DNA from: JAEZJZ01 sp050949055
Lineage (GTDB): Bacteria > Bacillota > UBA994 > UBA5500
DNA length: 64,000 nucleotides
Direction of reading: 5' to 3'
Assembly (NCBI GenBank): GCA_050949055.1
Contig: JBMNFA010000001.1
Span: 992,001 to 1,056,000 of the forward strand
The position numbers and the translations under genes are program-made. How positions within the stretch are numbered: the first letter of the stretch is position 1; every line of letters begins with the position of its first letter. The notes below the pieces were generated by a model that saw only the letters and a program-made list of their open reading frames with translations, was not told the DNA's origin and searched no databases. This document shows positions 26,495 through 35,946 of this stretch, one piece after another.

Positions 26495-26523
26495 ACTATA
26501 CCATCACCATCAGCCGAAGTCAA
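26495..26523 (-). promoter_or_regulatory. sigma-A type promoter of cold-shock gene
   Basis: Minus strand TTGACT (26518-26523), a 17-base spacer and TATAGT (26495-26500). Transcription would start about 40 bases before the ATG at 26446. Confidence 0.75.
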
Positions 26524-26714
26524 ATTTTACTAATAGACATACATCCTCCCTCTCGGCGATAACCTGCGCCAACCGGCGGGCGGCCACCACACATCGCTTT
26601 CTCTTTTTACATACCCCTATTCGAGGGATCGCATGCGTGAGGGCAAGACTTGCGGTGGAAGTTCATGCTTGTGGGCAACTGGCTGCCAGCGCCGCAAGGC
26701 AAGGAGGTGAGACA

Positions 26715-27131
26715 ATGGCTTACTGGCTGCTAAAGACGGAACCAGGGGAATATAGCTATGCTGATCTGGAGCGAGAAGGGCGCGCGCGCTGGGATGGCGT
26801 GCGCGGTCGGCAAGCGCTGAAGAACATTCAACAGCTAGCTCCCGGTGACTCGGCCCTGATCTATCACACGGGTAAGCAGCGGGCGATCGTGGGCGTCGCC
26901 CAGGTGGTCACCGCACCCTATCCGGATCCGGAGCAAAGCGACCCCAAGTTGCTGGTATTTGACCTGGTGCCCAGCACAGCGCTGCCTCGACCGGTCACTC
27001 TGGCCGAGATCAAGTCATGGCCACAGCTGTCAGATTGGCTGGTGCGCCAACCCCGCCTGTCGGTGGTGCCGGTGCCCGACTCGGCCTGGTCAGCGATCAT
27101 GCAGGCTGCCGGGCTGAGCACGCCAGAATAA
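26715..27131 (+). CDS. EVE domain-containing protein
   Basis: 138 residues forming a single EVE domain (PUA-like fold): MAYWLLKTEPGEYSYADLER, RWDGVRGRQALKNIQQ, GDSALIYHTGKQRAIVGVAQ, and a C-terminal LSVVPVPDSAWSAIMQAAGL. EVE proteins bind modified bases in DNA or RNA; the target here is not known. ATG 26715 has a perfect AAGGAGGTGA at 26701-26710, which excludes the longer frame upstream. Followed 83 bases later by the hydrolase gene; the two may be cotranscribed. Confidence 0.93.
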   Translation: MAYWLLKTEPGEYSYADLEREGRARWDGVRGRQALKNIQQLAPGDSALIYHTGKQRAIVGVAQVVTAPYPDPEQSDPKLLVFDLVPSTALPRPVTLAEIKSWPQLSDWLVRQPRLSVVPVPDSAWSAIMQAAGLSTPE

Positions 27132-27214
27132 TATGACAAAACTCTCCTGTCCAAGAGGAATAGGTGCTTCGCTAGACGAAGTAGTGCTTAACCGAAAGGA
27201 TAGGAGGGGACATT

Positions 27215-28189
27215 TTGGACGAAAAAAGACTGATGGAAGAGCTGCAACTGATGAAAGCTCAGGTATCGTTCCAGGTGGCGGCCATGGACAAAGCCATCGA
27301 CGATATCCTCTGGTACCAGAGGCTGGGCGCAGTGGCGGAGATCGATAAGGTGCGCCTGATCGGCCCGCCTCCCAAGAACACTTTGGCCCAATCACCCCAA
27401 GACCGGGGGAACCCGGTGGTGTTCCGCGCCTACACCTTCATCCCTAGACACATCGATCGCAGCAAACAGCACCCCCTGCTGGTCTATGTACATGGCGGAG
27501 TCCACTCCAACTTCGCCAGCAGCGGGAACCACAAGATCATCGAGGAGGTGCTGCAACAGGGCTATATCGTGGTGGCGCCGGATTACCGGGGGAGCACTGG
27601 CTACGGCCCTACCTTCTGGAAGCTGATCGACTACGGCGGGTTGGAGATCGAGGATACCTTTGCCTCGCGCAACTGGGCCGTGGAGAACTTGGAACTGGTG
27701 GATCCAAACCGGGTAGGCATCCTGGGCTGGAGCCACGGCGGCCTGCACACCCTGATGAACATCTTCTTCCACCCGGAAGCGTATCAGGTGGCCTACGCTG
27801 GTGTCCCGGTCAGCGACCTGGTGGCCCGCATGGGCTACAAAGGGCCCAACTACGAAAAGCTGTACTCAGCTGATTACCACATCGGCAAAAGCGCTTACGA
27901 GGATCCGCGGGAATACAAGCTGCGGTCGCCCGCTTGGCATGCGGATAAGCTGCAGACTCCGCTGCTGATCCATACCACCACCAACGATGAAGATGTCAAT
28001 GTGCTGGAAGTAGAGCACCTGATCGCTGCCCTGAAGGCGGCCGGCAAGGAGTTTGAGTACAAGATCTATCAGGATGCGCCTGGCGGACACGTATTCAACC
28101 GCATCGACACCAAGTTCGCCCGCGAATCCCGCCAGGAGATCTGGCGATTCTTGGCCCGCTACCTGCACCCCGACTTCCCCATCGACTAA
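27215..28189 (+). CDS. prolyl-oligopeptidase-like alpha/beta hydrolase
   Basis: 324 residues, cytoplasmic (no signal peptide). Peptidase S9-type catalytic domain: nucleophile motif GWSHGGLHT (near 171), acid region TTTNDEDVNVLEVEHLI, histidine in APGGHVFNRID (near 288), and the oxyanion-side HGGVHSNF. The N-terminal beta-propeller of full-length prolyl oligopeptidases is absent; instead a short helical N-terminus (1-60) is present. So it is a compact S9-like hydrolase or esterase of unknown substrate. Start TTG 27215 with AGGAGGGG six bases upstream. Confidence 0.85.
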   Translation: MDEKRLMEELQLMKAQVSFQVAAMDKAIDDILWYQRLGAVAEIDKVRLIGPPPKNTLAQSPQDRGNPVVFRAYTFIPRHIDRSKQHPLLVYVHGGVHSNFASSGNHKIIEEVLQQGYIVVAPDYRGSTGYGPTFWKLIDYGGLEIEDTFASRNWAVENLELVDPNRVGILGWSHGGLHTLMNIFFHPEAYQVAYAGVPVSDLVARMGYKGPNYEKLYSADYHIGKSAYEDPREYKLRSPAWHADKLQTPLLIHTTTNDEDVNVLEVEHLIAALKAAGKEFEYKIYQDAPGGHVFNRIDTKFARESRQEIWRFLARYLHPDFPID

Positions 28190-28201
28190 TCTGCGCAAAC
28201 T

Positions 28202-28237
28202 CAAGCAGCGCCTCCCTAGGGTGGCGCTGCTGCTTGT
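28202..28237 (+). terminator. hairpin after the S9-like hydrolase
   Basis: AGCAGCGCC / GGCGCTGCT form a 9-bp stem right after the hydrolase stop. The trailing sequence (GCTTGTCTAC) is weakly T-rich. Confidence 0.55.
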
Positions 28238-28400
28238 CTACTCGCAAGATTGTCATCACGGGCGTTGCGCAGGCTGAGCAGGCACTGCGAGAGGAACTCA
28301 GCCCGTCCTCGGTTAGAGGCCAGATTGCTGGGAGAATCCTCAGCAGTGACCCCAGCGCGATGTGGGACCAGAGGTTTTCACCACAATGGCGGCGACCCGA

Positions 28401-29174
28401 TCAATCCAGGTTGGTGATTGCCAATGTGGCCACGCGCACTTCGGCTGCCCCGGCTTGCAGCAACACCTGCGCACAAGCATCGGCGGTGCTGCCGGTAGTC
28501 AACACATCATCCACCAGCAATAGGGTCCGTCCCCGCACTGGCCAGCGCTTCGGCGGGCCCGGGATCATCCGGAAGGCACTTCGCACATTCTGCTGCCGCT
28601 GGCGGCGGGTGAGACCCATCTGCGGGGTGGTGGCCAACGTGCGCATCAGCAATCGCAGCATCGGTCGGCCGGTCCTCTGGGCCAACTGCTCCGCCACCAC
28701 CTCAGCTTGATTGAAGCCCCGCTGCTGTAGCCGGTCAGGGTGCAGCGGCACCGGAACGATGGCCTCTGCGTTCTGCCACCAGTCCCGATCGGCTGACTGA
28801 TACAGTAAGTCCGCCAACGCGCGTCCGAAGTGCTGCTGACCGCGAAACTTCAGCCGGTGCACCGCCAGCCGCAGCGACCCTTCATAGGGGCCAATGCTGC
28901 GCGCCTGGGTAAACGCCCACTGCGCTCCTTGGCAAAGCCGGCAGCCAGTGGCCGAGCGCCAGGTGAGCCCGGTTAGGTCGCCGGGAAAGTCCGTCAGCGG
29001 ACGTCCACAGCGGATACAGATGGTTCCCGGAGGGTGTTTCATCTCGGCCACGCAGACAGAGCAGAGCGGTTCCTGCTGGTCGCGCAAGGTGCGCCCGCAG
29101 AGCAAGCAGCGCTCGGCGGGGGGAAACAGCAAATCCAAACAAACAGTGCTCAGGCGACGCAGCCAGTCGATCAT
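28401..29174 (-). CDS. comFC: ComFC-like phosphoribosyltransferase-domain protein
   Basis: 257 residues. N-terminal double zinc ribbon (CLLCGRTL...CSVC, CIRCGRPL...CRLC; residues about 20-80) and C-terminal PRTase domain with VPVPLHPDRLQQRGFNQAE and the PRPP loop LLLVDDVLTTGST. ComFC works with ComFA in uptake or processing of transforming DNA. Here comFC is separated from comFA by pxpCBA, unlike the comFA-comFB-comFC operon of B. subtilis, and comFB is absent. ATG 29174 has AAGGAG seven bases upstream. The family also includes amidophosphoribosyltransferase-like paralogues, but the ribbons are diagnostic of ComF. Confidence 0.92.
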   Translation of the reverse strand: MIDWLRRLSTVCLDLLFPPAERCLLCGRTLRDQQEPLCSVCVAEMKHPPGTICIRCGRPLTDFPGDLTGLTWRSATGCRLCQGAQWAFTQARSIGPYEGSLRLAVHRLKFRGQQHFGRALADLLYQSADRDWWQNAEAIVPVPLHPDRLQQRGFNQAEVVAEQLAQRTGRPMLRLLMRTLATTPQMGLTRRQRQQNVRSAFRMIPGPPKRWPVRGRTLLLVDDVLTTGSTADACAQVLLQAGAAEVRVATLAITNLD

Positions 29175-29202
29175 CCGACCACTCCTTTTCACCTGGACAT
29201 GG

Positions 29203-29410
29203 GGACGGTTCGAAACCACTGAAGAAGCCCGGTTTTGTCATTCTGAGCGCAGCGAAGGATCCTGCAAAAGCCCGTGTTTACGGGCCGAATAGACTCTTCA
29301 CGGAGTCTATGCTGAGCTTGTCGAAGCATTCAGAGTGACCGCCTGCGGCAGTTTTTCGGCACTCTCGGACGGTTCTCCCGCCCAACGGGTTGGACAGGGA
29401 AACCGTCCCA
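29203..29410. repeat. 157-bp MITE-like repeat copy 2 with flanking GGGACGG hairpins
   Basis: Bases 29211-29368 match 19153-19310 with roughly ten to fifteen differences. The left flank is GGGGACGGTTCGAAACC. The right flank (29367-29409) is a palindrome with arms GGACGGTT and AACCGTCC. The whole block fills the space between comFC and pxpC and ends within a few bases of the pxpC stop. Confidence 0.85.
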
Positions 29411-29412
29411 AC

Positions 29413-30421
29413 TCACCGCTCGACGAAGCTGTAGAAGTCCTCGCCGTCCAGCCGGACGCGATATTCCCGGCCGCGGATTTGGCCGGAGATCACCTGCTGC
29501 ACCCGCTGGCGATAGGCAGCGGTATGCACATAGATCTGGCGCGCCTCGTCAACCGAGACATCCTGCCAACTGACGCTGTCGCCAGGCCGCAGCTGCGCCA
29601 GCAGAGTCCATATCGCCGCTGACCACAGTCCCGATCTTGGGGTAGCCGCCGGTGGTCTGATGATCCGGGCCCATGACGATCGGTTGCCCGTCCCGGGGAA
29701 TCTGAATGGAGCCCAAGGCGATAGCGTCGGAGACGATGTCCGGCTGCTCCGGTCTCACCGCCGGCCCAGTCAGGCGCACTCCCATGCGGTCCGACTGGGG
29801 TGCCACTTGATAGCTATGCCCTTGGAAGGCCTCCAGTTCGGCCAGCGGAAAGTGATCGTCCTGGGGGCCAGGCACGTAGCGAAGCCGCACCGACGAGCTG
29901 AGCTGCGGCCAGAACGCCCGGGGTAGGCGCTTGCCTGGCAGCTCCGTCGGCGATGGGTTCACCGTCAACTGGTCCCCCGACTGCAGCTGCCGGCCCCGAT
30001 AACCTCCAATGCCCGCCCGCACATAGGTCGCACTGCTGCCCATCACTGCTGGCACCAGCCAACCGCCGGCAACGGCCAAATAGGCGCGAGCGCCGGCCTG
30101 CATGCCGCCCAGAGTCAGCGTCTGCCCTGGCTGCCACCAAAATGACTGATATTCCGCCAGGGGCTGATCGTCCAAGCAGGCGGCCACCCGCCCACCGGCG
30201 ATGGCCATTTGCAGAGGACAGTCGGCCACCAGGGTTGGCCCCAGGAAGGTTATCTCCAGCACCGCTGCGTCAGTCGGGTTCCCCACCAGCCAATTGGCCA
30301 CGCTGGCACCGAACCGATCGAACACCCCGGCGGTGGGCACTCCAAAACGCTGATAGCCTCCCCGTCCGAAGTCCTGTACGGTGGTGAACAGGCCCGGAGC
30401 AACTACCCTAACGCTGCCCAT
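29413..30421 (-). pseudogene. pxpC: 5-oxoprolinase subunit C, frameshifted near 3' end
   Basis: PxpC (KipA family, biotin-dependent-carboxylase-like fold) is the third subunit of ATP-dependent 5-oxoprolinase. It starts MGSVRVVAPGLFTTVQDFGR and contains RFGVPTAGVFDRFG and VMGPDHQTTGGYPKIGTV. The initial frame stops at 29549, but the family C-terminus continues one frame over (TLLAQLRPGDSVSWQDVSV to FYSFVER, stop 29413). Dropping one G from the GG at about 29609 joins them as VVSGDM-TLLAQLRPGD and gives about 335 residues, the normal length. Either a real frameshift that removes ~65 residues or a base error. The start overlaps pxpB by 14 bases. Confidence 0.85.
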
Positions 30422-31151
30422 AATGCACCCCCTCTTCCACCTCCGGCCGGAAGGTCCCGGCAGCCACCTGCGCCGCTATCTGCTCGTACTCCGCCTGGTC
30501 GATGGACCTAAACCGCAACAAGTCTCCTGGTTTGAGCAGGATCGGATCCTCCAGCTGCGGCGCGTACAAGCACAGAGGTGTACGCCCGATCAACTGCCAT
30601 CCGCCCGGGCTGTCAAAGGGGTAAACGCCAGTCTGACGGTCAGCGATGCCCACCGATCCAGCCGGCACCTTGGTACGGGGCGTGGCCAGACGTGGCGTGA
30701 CGATGCGCTCGTCCAAACCGCCCAAATAGGGGAAGCCGGGCATGAAGCCCAGCATATAAACCAGGTAATCCGGTTGCTGGTGCAATTGAATCACTTCTAG
30801 CGGCGACAAGCGGCAGTGCTCGGCCACGAAATCCAGGTCAGGTCCCATGGTGCCGCCATAAAGTGTAGGAATGGTCACCCGGCGGCGGAGCACAGACTCC
30901 TCCGCCCCTGCTTGGCCCGCCCGTTCGGCCAGCCAGGCGGACATCTGTCGGTAATCAACCTGCAACGGGTCATAGTAGACCAACAGGGACCGGTAGGTGG
31001 GCACCCACTCCGCAATCGCCGGGTGCATATCGGCCATTATTGCCTGCTCCAATGCCGCCACCTGTGCCTGGATGGCGGGTGCGATGCATTGGCCAAACTC
31101 CACCAGCACCGCCGCTTCGCCCACTGGCATCATACGCACTCGGTTAGACAT
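30408..31151 (-). CDS. pxpB: 5-oxoprolinase subunit B
   Basis: 247 residues, KipI family. Seen: MMPVGEAAVLVEFGQ at the start, PTLYGG-MGPDLDFVAEH, HQQPDYLVYMLGFMPGFPYL, PRTKVPAGSVGIADRQTGVY and PGGWQLIGRTPL. Together with PxpA and PxpC it hydrolyses 5-oxoproline to glutamate at the cost of ATP. ATG 31151 is preceded by GGGAG at six bases and lies one base past the pxpA stop. Confidence 0.95.
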   Translation of the reverse strand: MSNRVRMMPVGEAAVLVEFGQCIAPAIQAQVAALEQAIMADMHPAIAEWVPTYRSLLVYYDPLQVDYRQMSAWLAERAGQAGAEESVLRRRVTIPTLYGGTMGPDLDFVAEHCRLSPLEVIQLHQQPDYLVYMLGFMPGFPYLGGLDERIVTPRLATPRTKVPAGSVGIADRQTGVYPFDSPGGWQLIGRTPLCLYAPQLEDPILLKPGDLLRFRSIDQAEYEQIAAQVAAGTFRPEVEEGVHYGQR

Positions 31152-31152
31152 G

Positions 31153-31917
31153 CTATCTCCCACTCCAGTTCGCCACTTGGATTCCCCGTTGTTGCAGCCC
31201 GGCGCGCAGCGTCTTCAGGTGCTGCAACGCCTCGGGGGTATCTCCGTGCACACAGATAGTGTCCGCTTGCAGCGAAATTACTGTACCATCATTGGTCTTC
31301 ACATGCGATTTGGTGACCATCTCTACCACCCGATCTACTACCTGCTGGCTGTCGTGCAACACGGCACCTGGTTGATTGCGGGGCACCAATGAGCCGTTGG
31401 GCAGATACCCCCGGTCGGCAAACACCTCGCTGGCAGTCGACAGGCCGATTCGCTCCGCCTCGCTGATCAGATGGGAACCGGCCAGCCCCACCAGCACCAG
31501 TGACTGGTCGAAGGAAGCTACCGCTTCACAAAAAGCCCTGGCCAGCCGCTGGTCCGCCGCCGCTTGATTATACATGGCGCCGTGCGCTTTCACGTGCTGC
31601 AGGCGGCCTCCCAGCGCCCGCACAAATCCCAGCAGGGCACCCAACTGATAGATGACGTAATCCCGTAGCTCCTCCGGGGTTAATCCCAGGTTACGCCGGC
31701 CGAAACCCAGCAGATCCGGATAGCCAGGGTGGGCACCGATGCCCACTCCGTGCTGCAAGGCCAGCTCCACCGTGCGCCGCATCACCCGCGGGTCTCCCGC
31801 ATGCCAACCGCAGGCTATGTTAGCGGAGGAGATCAGCGGCATGATCTCCGCATCGGGCCCCAGTTGGTAGCCGGCGAAAGCTTCTCCCATATCGCAGTTT
31901 AGGTCCACTTTGTACAT
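31153..31917 (-). CDS. pxpA: 5-oxoprolinase subunit A (LamB/YcsF family)
   Basis: 254 residues. Family motifs: VDLNCDMGEAFAGYQLG, SSANIACGWHAGDPRVM, GIGAHPGYPDLLGFGRR, HVKAHGAMYNQAA and CVHGDTPEAL. First gene of pxpABC. The enzyme removes 5-oxoproline, formed by spontaneous cyclisation of glutamine and by glutamyl peptide turnover. AGGAGGAACG precedes the start. Confidence 0.96.
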   Translation of the reverse strand: MYKVDLNCDMGEAFAGYQLGPDAEIMPLISSANIACGWHAGDPRVMRRTVELALQHGVGIGAHPGYPDLLGFGRRNLGLTPEELRDYVIYQLGALLGFVRALGGRLQHVKAHGAMYNQAAADQRLARAFCEAVASFDQSLVLVGLAGSHLISEAERIGLSTASEVFADRGYLPNGSLVPRNQPGAVLHDSQQVVDRVVEMVTKSHVKTNDGTVISLQADTICVHGDTPEALQHLKTLRAGLQQRGIQVANWSGR

Positions 31918-31961
31918 ACTTCGTTCCTCCTCATGCAGTGCCGATAGATGGTGCCTACCGC

Positions 31962-33719
31962 CTAGTGCGTCTCCTTGGTGGCCGCGACCTGCTTGGCTAT
32001 CGCGTTCAACCCCATGATCTTCTGCCTTGCCGACTGCATGGCCCGGCTCTTGCGTTCAGCCACAAAGCACACCCGTCCCCGGGGGTAATCGGCTGCCCGC
32101 CCTGCCCTGCCCGCGATTTGGATCAGCACCGCTTCACTGAAAATCTGTTCCCAGTTGGCATAGAGCACGATGATGTTCAGCCTGGGGATGGTGATCCCCC
32201 GCTCCATCAAAGTAGTGGTAACCAAAATTGGGAATTCCCCTGCAAAGAAGCGGGTGCGCTTCTGCAGGCGGCCCGGGTCCGATGCGTGGATGTATTCCAC
32301 CCAATTCTCGATCCCTTGCTGTTCAAAGTGCTGCTGCAGCGCCTTGCCCACGCTCTCAGCCAGGGCCACGCTGGGCACGAACACCAGCGTCTGGCAGAGG
32401 TCCCTCTCTACGCTGTCCTTGAGCAATTGGGACAACAGCTGCGGCACTGGCCACGCTTCCTGGTCGGGACGCGGCAAGCGCAGCAGATGCAACTCTGGCT
32501 CGGGCAGCGGCTGGCCATGCCAGCGGGCCGGCAGCAATACCTGCTCCACCTGTCCCCGCTTGGCCTCCCGCAACAACTCTTCGCTGGGGGTGGCGGTGAG
32601 ATAGACCAGCTTGCCCTGGGAACGCAGTGCCCGGCGAACTGCCAACTCCAGCATCGGATTATGGGCGTAGGGAAAAGCATCTGCCTCGTCCAAAATCACC
32701 AGATCGAAGGCTGCATAGAAACGCAAAGCCTGATGGGTGGTGGCAATCACCAAGGGAGTGTCTGCAAACCGCTCGTAGGTCCCAGCGTGGTAGGCGGCCA
32801 AGGGCACCTGTGGCAGCGCCGCCTGCAACCGGGGGGCCAGTTCTTGCACCACGTCCCGGCGCGGGGTAGCCCAAAGCACACGCCCGCCAGCCGACAACAC
32901 CTGCGCCAGAGCAGGCAGAGTCGTTTCCGTCTTGCCTGCTCCGCAGACGGCCCAAAAAAGACAGACGCCTGGTCCGGCGGGGCCAGCTCCAATGAAGCGC
33001 TGCAGCGCAGCGGCCGCCCGCTCTTGGGCAGGTGTCAACGAAAAGGGCAAGCGCAGCTGCACCTCTTGCATGGCGGCACCAGGAGGCGGCCCCTCGGTGG
33101 TAGCCGCCGCATAATAGGGGCGGCAGCTCTTGGCTGCCCCCATCTCGCCACAGCTGTTGCATACCCAGACCTCCGTCTCTCCGCATTCCAGGCAGGTCTC
33201 CTGGCGCAGATCACTGCTGCCGCAGCGCAAGCAACGCCGATGGGGTACGATGCCCACTGTCGCGCGGCAGTCCACTTCGCCCTCCAAATAGAGATACTGC
33301 AGCAGATTGGTCAGCCCATGTGACAGCCACAGGCGGCGTTCCTTCACCGCCCGCTCCACTTCTTCCAGCATCAGAATACGGCCGCCCAGCAGCTGCCGCA
33401 GGTGAGCAGCCGCTAGCTGCCCCTCCCACTCGGGCAGTGGCTGCACCGGCTCCGCCGGTAGCGGGGCCGGCAGCTGCCAACGCCGCAATTGCCGCCTGAT
33501 CACGGCAGCCTCCTGGTCAGCAGCAGGTAAACGGCGCTGTAGCAGATGCTGCAACTCTTCCGCTCTGGCGATGCTGAGAGGAGGGGTCAACACCAACACC
33601 TGCCCCGACCCCCGCTGCTGCCAATAGCAGGCGTCCAGAGCCGGATGACAGGTGATAAAGTAGCGCTGCCGGCGCGCTGCGCCTTGCAGGCGATAGACCC
33701 AGAATGGCAGGCACCGCAT
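31962..33719 (-). CDS. comFA: ComFA-like competence DNA helicase
   Basis: 585 residues, longer than the ~460 of B. subtilis ComFA because of an N-terminal extension of about 180 residues. Next comes a four-cysteine zinc region (CLRCGSSDLRQETCLECGET and CNSCG, about 180-215), then a superfamily 2 DEAD/DEAH core: WAVCGAGKTETTLPAL (Walker A), VILDEADAFPYAHNP (motif II), VYLTATPSEELL, and the helicase C domain with VTTTLMERGITIPRLN and QIAGRAGRAADYPRGRV. It is an ATP-driven translocase assisting single-stranded DNA uptake during transformation. Start ATG 33719 has GGAGGCGAAGG upstream. recD2 is 46 bases upstream, so likely one operon. Confidence 0.9.
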   Translation of the reverse strand: MRCLPFWVYRLQGAARRQRYFITCHPALDACYWQQRGSGQVLVLTPPLSIARAEELQHLLQRRLPAADQEAAVIRRQLRRWQLPAPLPAEPVQPLPEWEGQLAAAHLRQLLGGRILMLEEVERAVKERRLWLSHGLTNLLQYLYLEGEVDCRATVGIVPHRRCLRCGSSDLRQETCLECGETEVWVCNSCGEMGAAKSCRPYYAAATTEGPPPGAAMQEVQLRLPFSLTPAQERAAAALQRFIGAGPAGPGVCLFWAVCGAGKTETTLPALAQVLSAGGRVLWATPRRDVVQELAPRLQAALPQVPLAAYHAGTYERFADTPLVIATTHQALRFYAAFDLVILDEADAFPYAHNPMLELAVRRALRSQGKLVYLTATPSEELLREAKRGQVEQVLLPARWHGQPLPEPELHLLRLPRPDQEAWPVPQLLSQLLKDSVERDLCQTLVFVPSVALAESVGKALQQHFEQQGIENWVEYIHASDPGRLQKRTRFFAGEFPILVTTTLMERGITIPRLNIIVLYANWEQIFSEAVLIQIAGRAGRAADYPRGRVCFVAERKSRAMQSARQKIMGLNAIAKQVAATKETH

Positions 33720-33765
33720 AGCCTTCGCCTCCTCCGACAGTGATTCGACGTGCGTTACAACTTGC

Positions 33766-35946
33766 TCACTGCAACTCCTGCCGCAGTCGCCAGCCGAGCA
33801 GCGTGTGGCGCTGCTCCACCCGGTTGTTCTTTACCGCCATAGCCAGCGCGCGCTTGGTGCCCACCAGCACCACCAGCTTCTTGGCCCGGGTGAGCGCCGT
33901 GTAAATCAGGTTGCGCTGCAGCATAATGTAGTGCTGGGTGCAGACCGGCATCACCACCACCGGATACTCGCTGCCCTGGCTCTTATGCACCGAGATGGCA
34001 TAGGCCAGAGTCAGCTCGTCTGCCTCCGTCAACTCATAGGGAACCAATCGCTGCCCTCGCCCATCGGGGTAGACCACGTGCAGCTCGCCCTCTTCCGGGT
34101 CGATGCTCTGGATACGGCCCACATCACCGTTATAGACGTGCTTCTGATAGTTGTTCTTGATCTGCATTACCTTGTCGCCCACCCGAAACTTGTTCCAACC
34201 CAGCTGCAGCTCAGTCTTCTGGGGCGAAGGCGGGTTCAGCACCTGTTGCAGGCACTGATTGAGGTTTTCCACGCCCACGATGGTGCGCCGCATCGGCGTC
34301 AACACCTGAATATCCTCATACGGGTGATAGCCATAAGCCGAGGGCAGACGACTGCGGCAGAGGTTCTGGATCTCCGCCAGCACCTTCTCCGGATCATCCT
34401 CGGGGACATAAAAGAAGTCTTTGCCTTTCACATTCAGATAAGGAAACTCACCCTGGTTCACCCGATGGGCGTTGACCACGATCATGCTCTTGCCAGCCTG
34501 CCGAAAGATGGTCTTCAGGCGCACCGTGGGCACCTGCGCTGAATCGATGATGTCCCGCAGCACGTTACCCGGTCCCACCGAAGGCAACTGATCCACATCT
34601 CCCACCAGCACCAGGCGACAACCGTCAGGGATAGCCCGCAAGAAATGGTACATCAGCAGAATGTCCACCATGGAAACCTCGTCCAGGATGATCACATCCG
34701 CCTGCAGCGGATTTTCCTGATCGCGGCCGAAGGCCATGCCCTCCCCTTCCACAAAGGAGTACTCCAATAGTCGGTGGATAGTCTTAGCTTCGGCCCCAGT
34801 AGTCTCGGACATCCGCTTGGCCGCTCTCCCAGTGGGCGCAGCCAACAGGACAGACTTGTCCCGATTGGCCAACAGCTTGAGCAGCGTGCGCACGATGGTG
34901 GTTTTGCCCGTGCCAGGTCCTCCAGTGATCACCGTCACCCCGTGTTGCAGCGCTGCTAGCAGCGCTTCCCGCTGCTCCGGGGCCAAGCGCAGTCGCTGCT
35001 CCTGCTCCAGCTGGGTCAGTTCCTGCTCCACCGCTGGCAGCAGCTCCATCTGCAGCGGCTGCCGCACCAGCGCCGCCAAGCGTCGGCTCACACCCTGCTC
35101 GGCGTAGAAAAAGGGGGCCAAATAGATCGTCTGCTGCTCCACTTCCACCAGAAAAACTTCCTTCTGTTGGCGCAGCATCTGACAGGGCACCTGCAGCAGT
35201 TCCTGTTCCACTTGCAGGATTTCCGCCGCCTGTTGGTAAAACTCCTGCAACGGGTAAGAAGTATGACCCTGTTCAGCCAGCTGACTCAAGGTGTACTTGA
35301 TCCCGGCGATCAACCGTTCCGGCGAGTCGGGCTGCAGCCCCATCTGCTGCGCCAGCTTGTCTGCCGTTTTGAAACCGATGCCAAACACCTCATCGGCCAA
35401 GCGATAGGGGTTTTCCTCGATCATCCGCTTGGTATCCTGTCCATAGTGGCGACAGATCTTGGCGGCGAAACCGGGGGTGACCCCGTATCCCTGCAAGAAG
35501 ATCATCATTTCCCGCATCTCCCGCTGTTCAGCGAAGGCTTTGCCGATGGCCTCCGCCCGAGACGCCCCGATGCCGGACACTTCCGCCAGCCGTTGTGGCT
35601 GCCGCTCCAATATTTCCAGGGATTTCATCCCAAATTTCTGCACAATCCGCTTGGCAGTGGTTGGTCCCACCCCTTTCACCAATCCAGAACCCAGATAGCG
35701 TTCCAGGCCGGCGAGGGTAGCAGGCACCACCGACTGATAGCTGGCCACCTTGAACTGGCGGCCATAGTCGGGGTGCATGGTCCACTCTCCCTGCATATCC
35801 AGCGTCTCTCCCACCGCCAGTTGCGGAAAGTTGCCCACGGCGGTGACCAAGTCTTTATGCTCGCGGCAGCGCAGGCGCAGCACAGAATAGAAGTTTTCTT
35901 CGTTGCGGAAAGTGATCCGCTCCAGCGTTCCTAGCAGTCGTTCCAT
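33766..35946 (-). CDS. recD2: ATP-dependent RecD-like DNA helicase RecD2
   Basis: 726 residues, the normal length of RecD2, a 5'-3' SF1B helicase found without RecBC. N-terminal OB and helix-hairpin-helix region (YLGSGLVKGVGPTTAKRIV, LAEVSGIGASRAEAIGKAF), Walker A TGGPGTGKTTIVRTLL (about 340), motif II VIILDEVSMVDILL, GDVDQLPSVGPGNVLRD, and the C-terminal UvrD-like motif LAYAISVHKSQGSEYPVV plus LIYTALTRAKKLVVLVG. It acts in replication-fork repair. GAGGCGAGAG precedes the ATG. Confidence 0.96.
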   Translation of the reverse strand: MERLLGTLERITFRNEENFYSVLRLRCREHKDLVTAVGNFPQLAVGETLDMQGEWTMHPDYGRQFKVASYQSVVPATLAGLERYLGSGLVKGVGPTTAKRIVQKFGMKSLEILERQPQRLAEVSGIGASRAEAIGKAFAEQREMREMMIFLQGYGVTPGFAAKICRHYGQDTKRMIEENPYRLADEVFGIGFKTADKLAQQMGLQPDSPERLIAGIKYTLSQLAEQGHTSYPLQEFYQQAAEILQVEQELLQVPCQMLRQQKEVFLVEVEQQTIYLAPFFYAEQGVSRRLAALVRQPLQMELLPAVEQELTQLEQEQRLRLAPEQREALLAALQHGVTVITGGPGTGKTTIVRTLLKLLANRDKSVLLAAPTGRAAKRMSETTGAEAKTIHRLLEYSFVEGEGMAFGRDQENPLQADVIILDEVSMVDILLMYHFLRAIPDGCRLVLVGDVDQLPSVGPGNVLRDIIDSAQVPTVRLKTIFRQAGKSMIVVNAHRVNQGEFPYLNVKGKDFFYVPEDDPEKVLAEIQNLCRSRLPSAYGYHPYEDIQVLTPMRRTIVGVENLNQCLQQVLNPPSPQKTELQLGWNKFRVGDKVMQIKNNYQKHVYNGDVGRIQSIDPEEGELHVVYPDGRGQRLVPYELTEADELTLAYAISVHKSQGSEYPVVVMPVCTQHYIMLQRNLIYTALTRAKKLVVLVGTKRALAMAVKNNRVEQRHTLLGWRLRQELQ

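Noticed and set aside
31938..33323. 461-codon plus-strand frame antisense to comFA
   Set aside because: comFA on the minus strand has all helicase motifs; the antisense frame has histidine/glutamine-rich low-complexity sequence and no signals.
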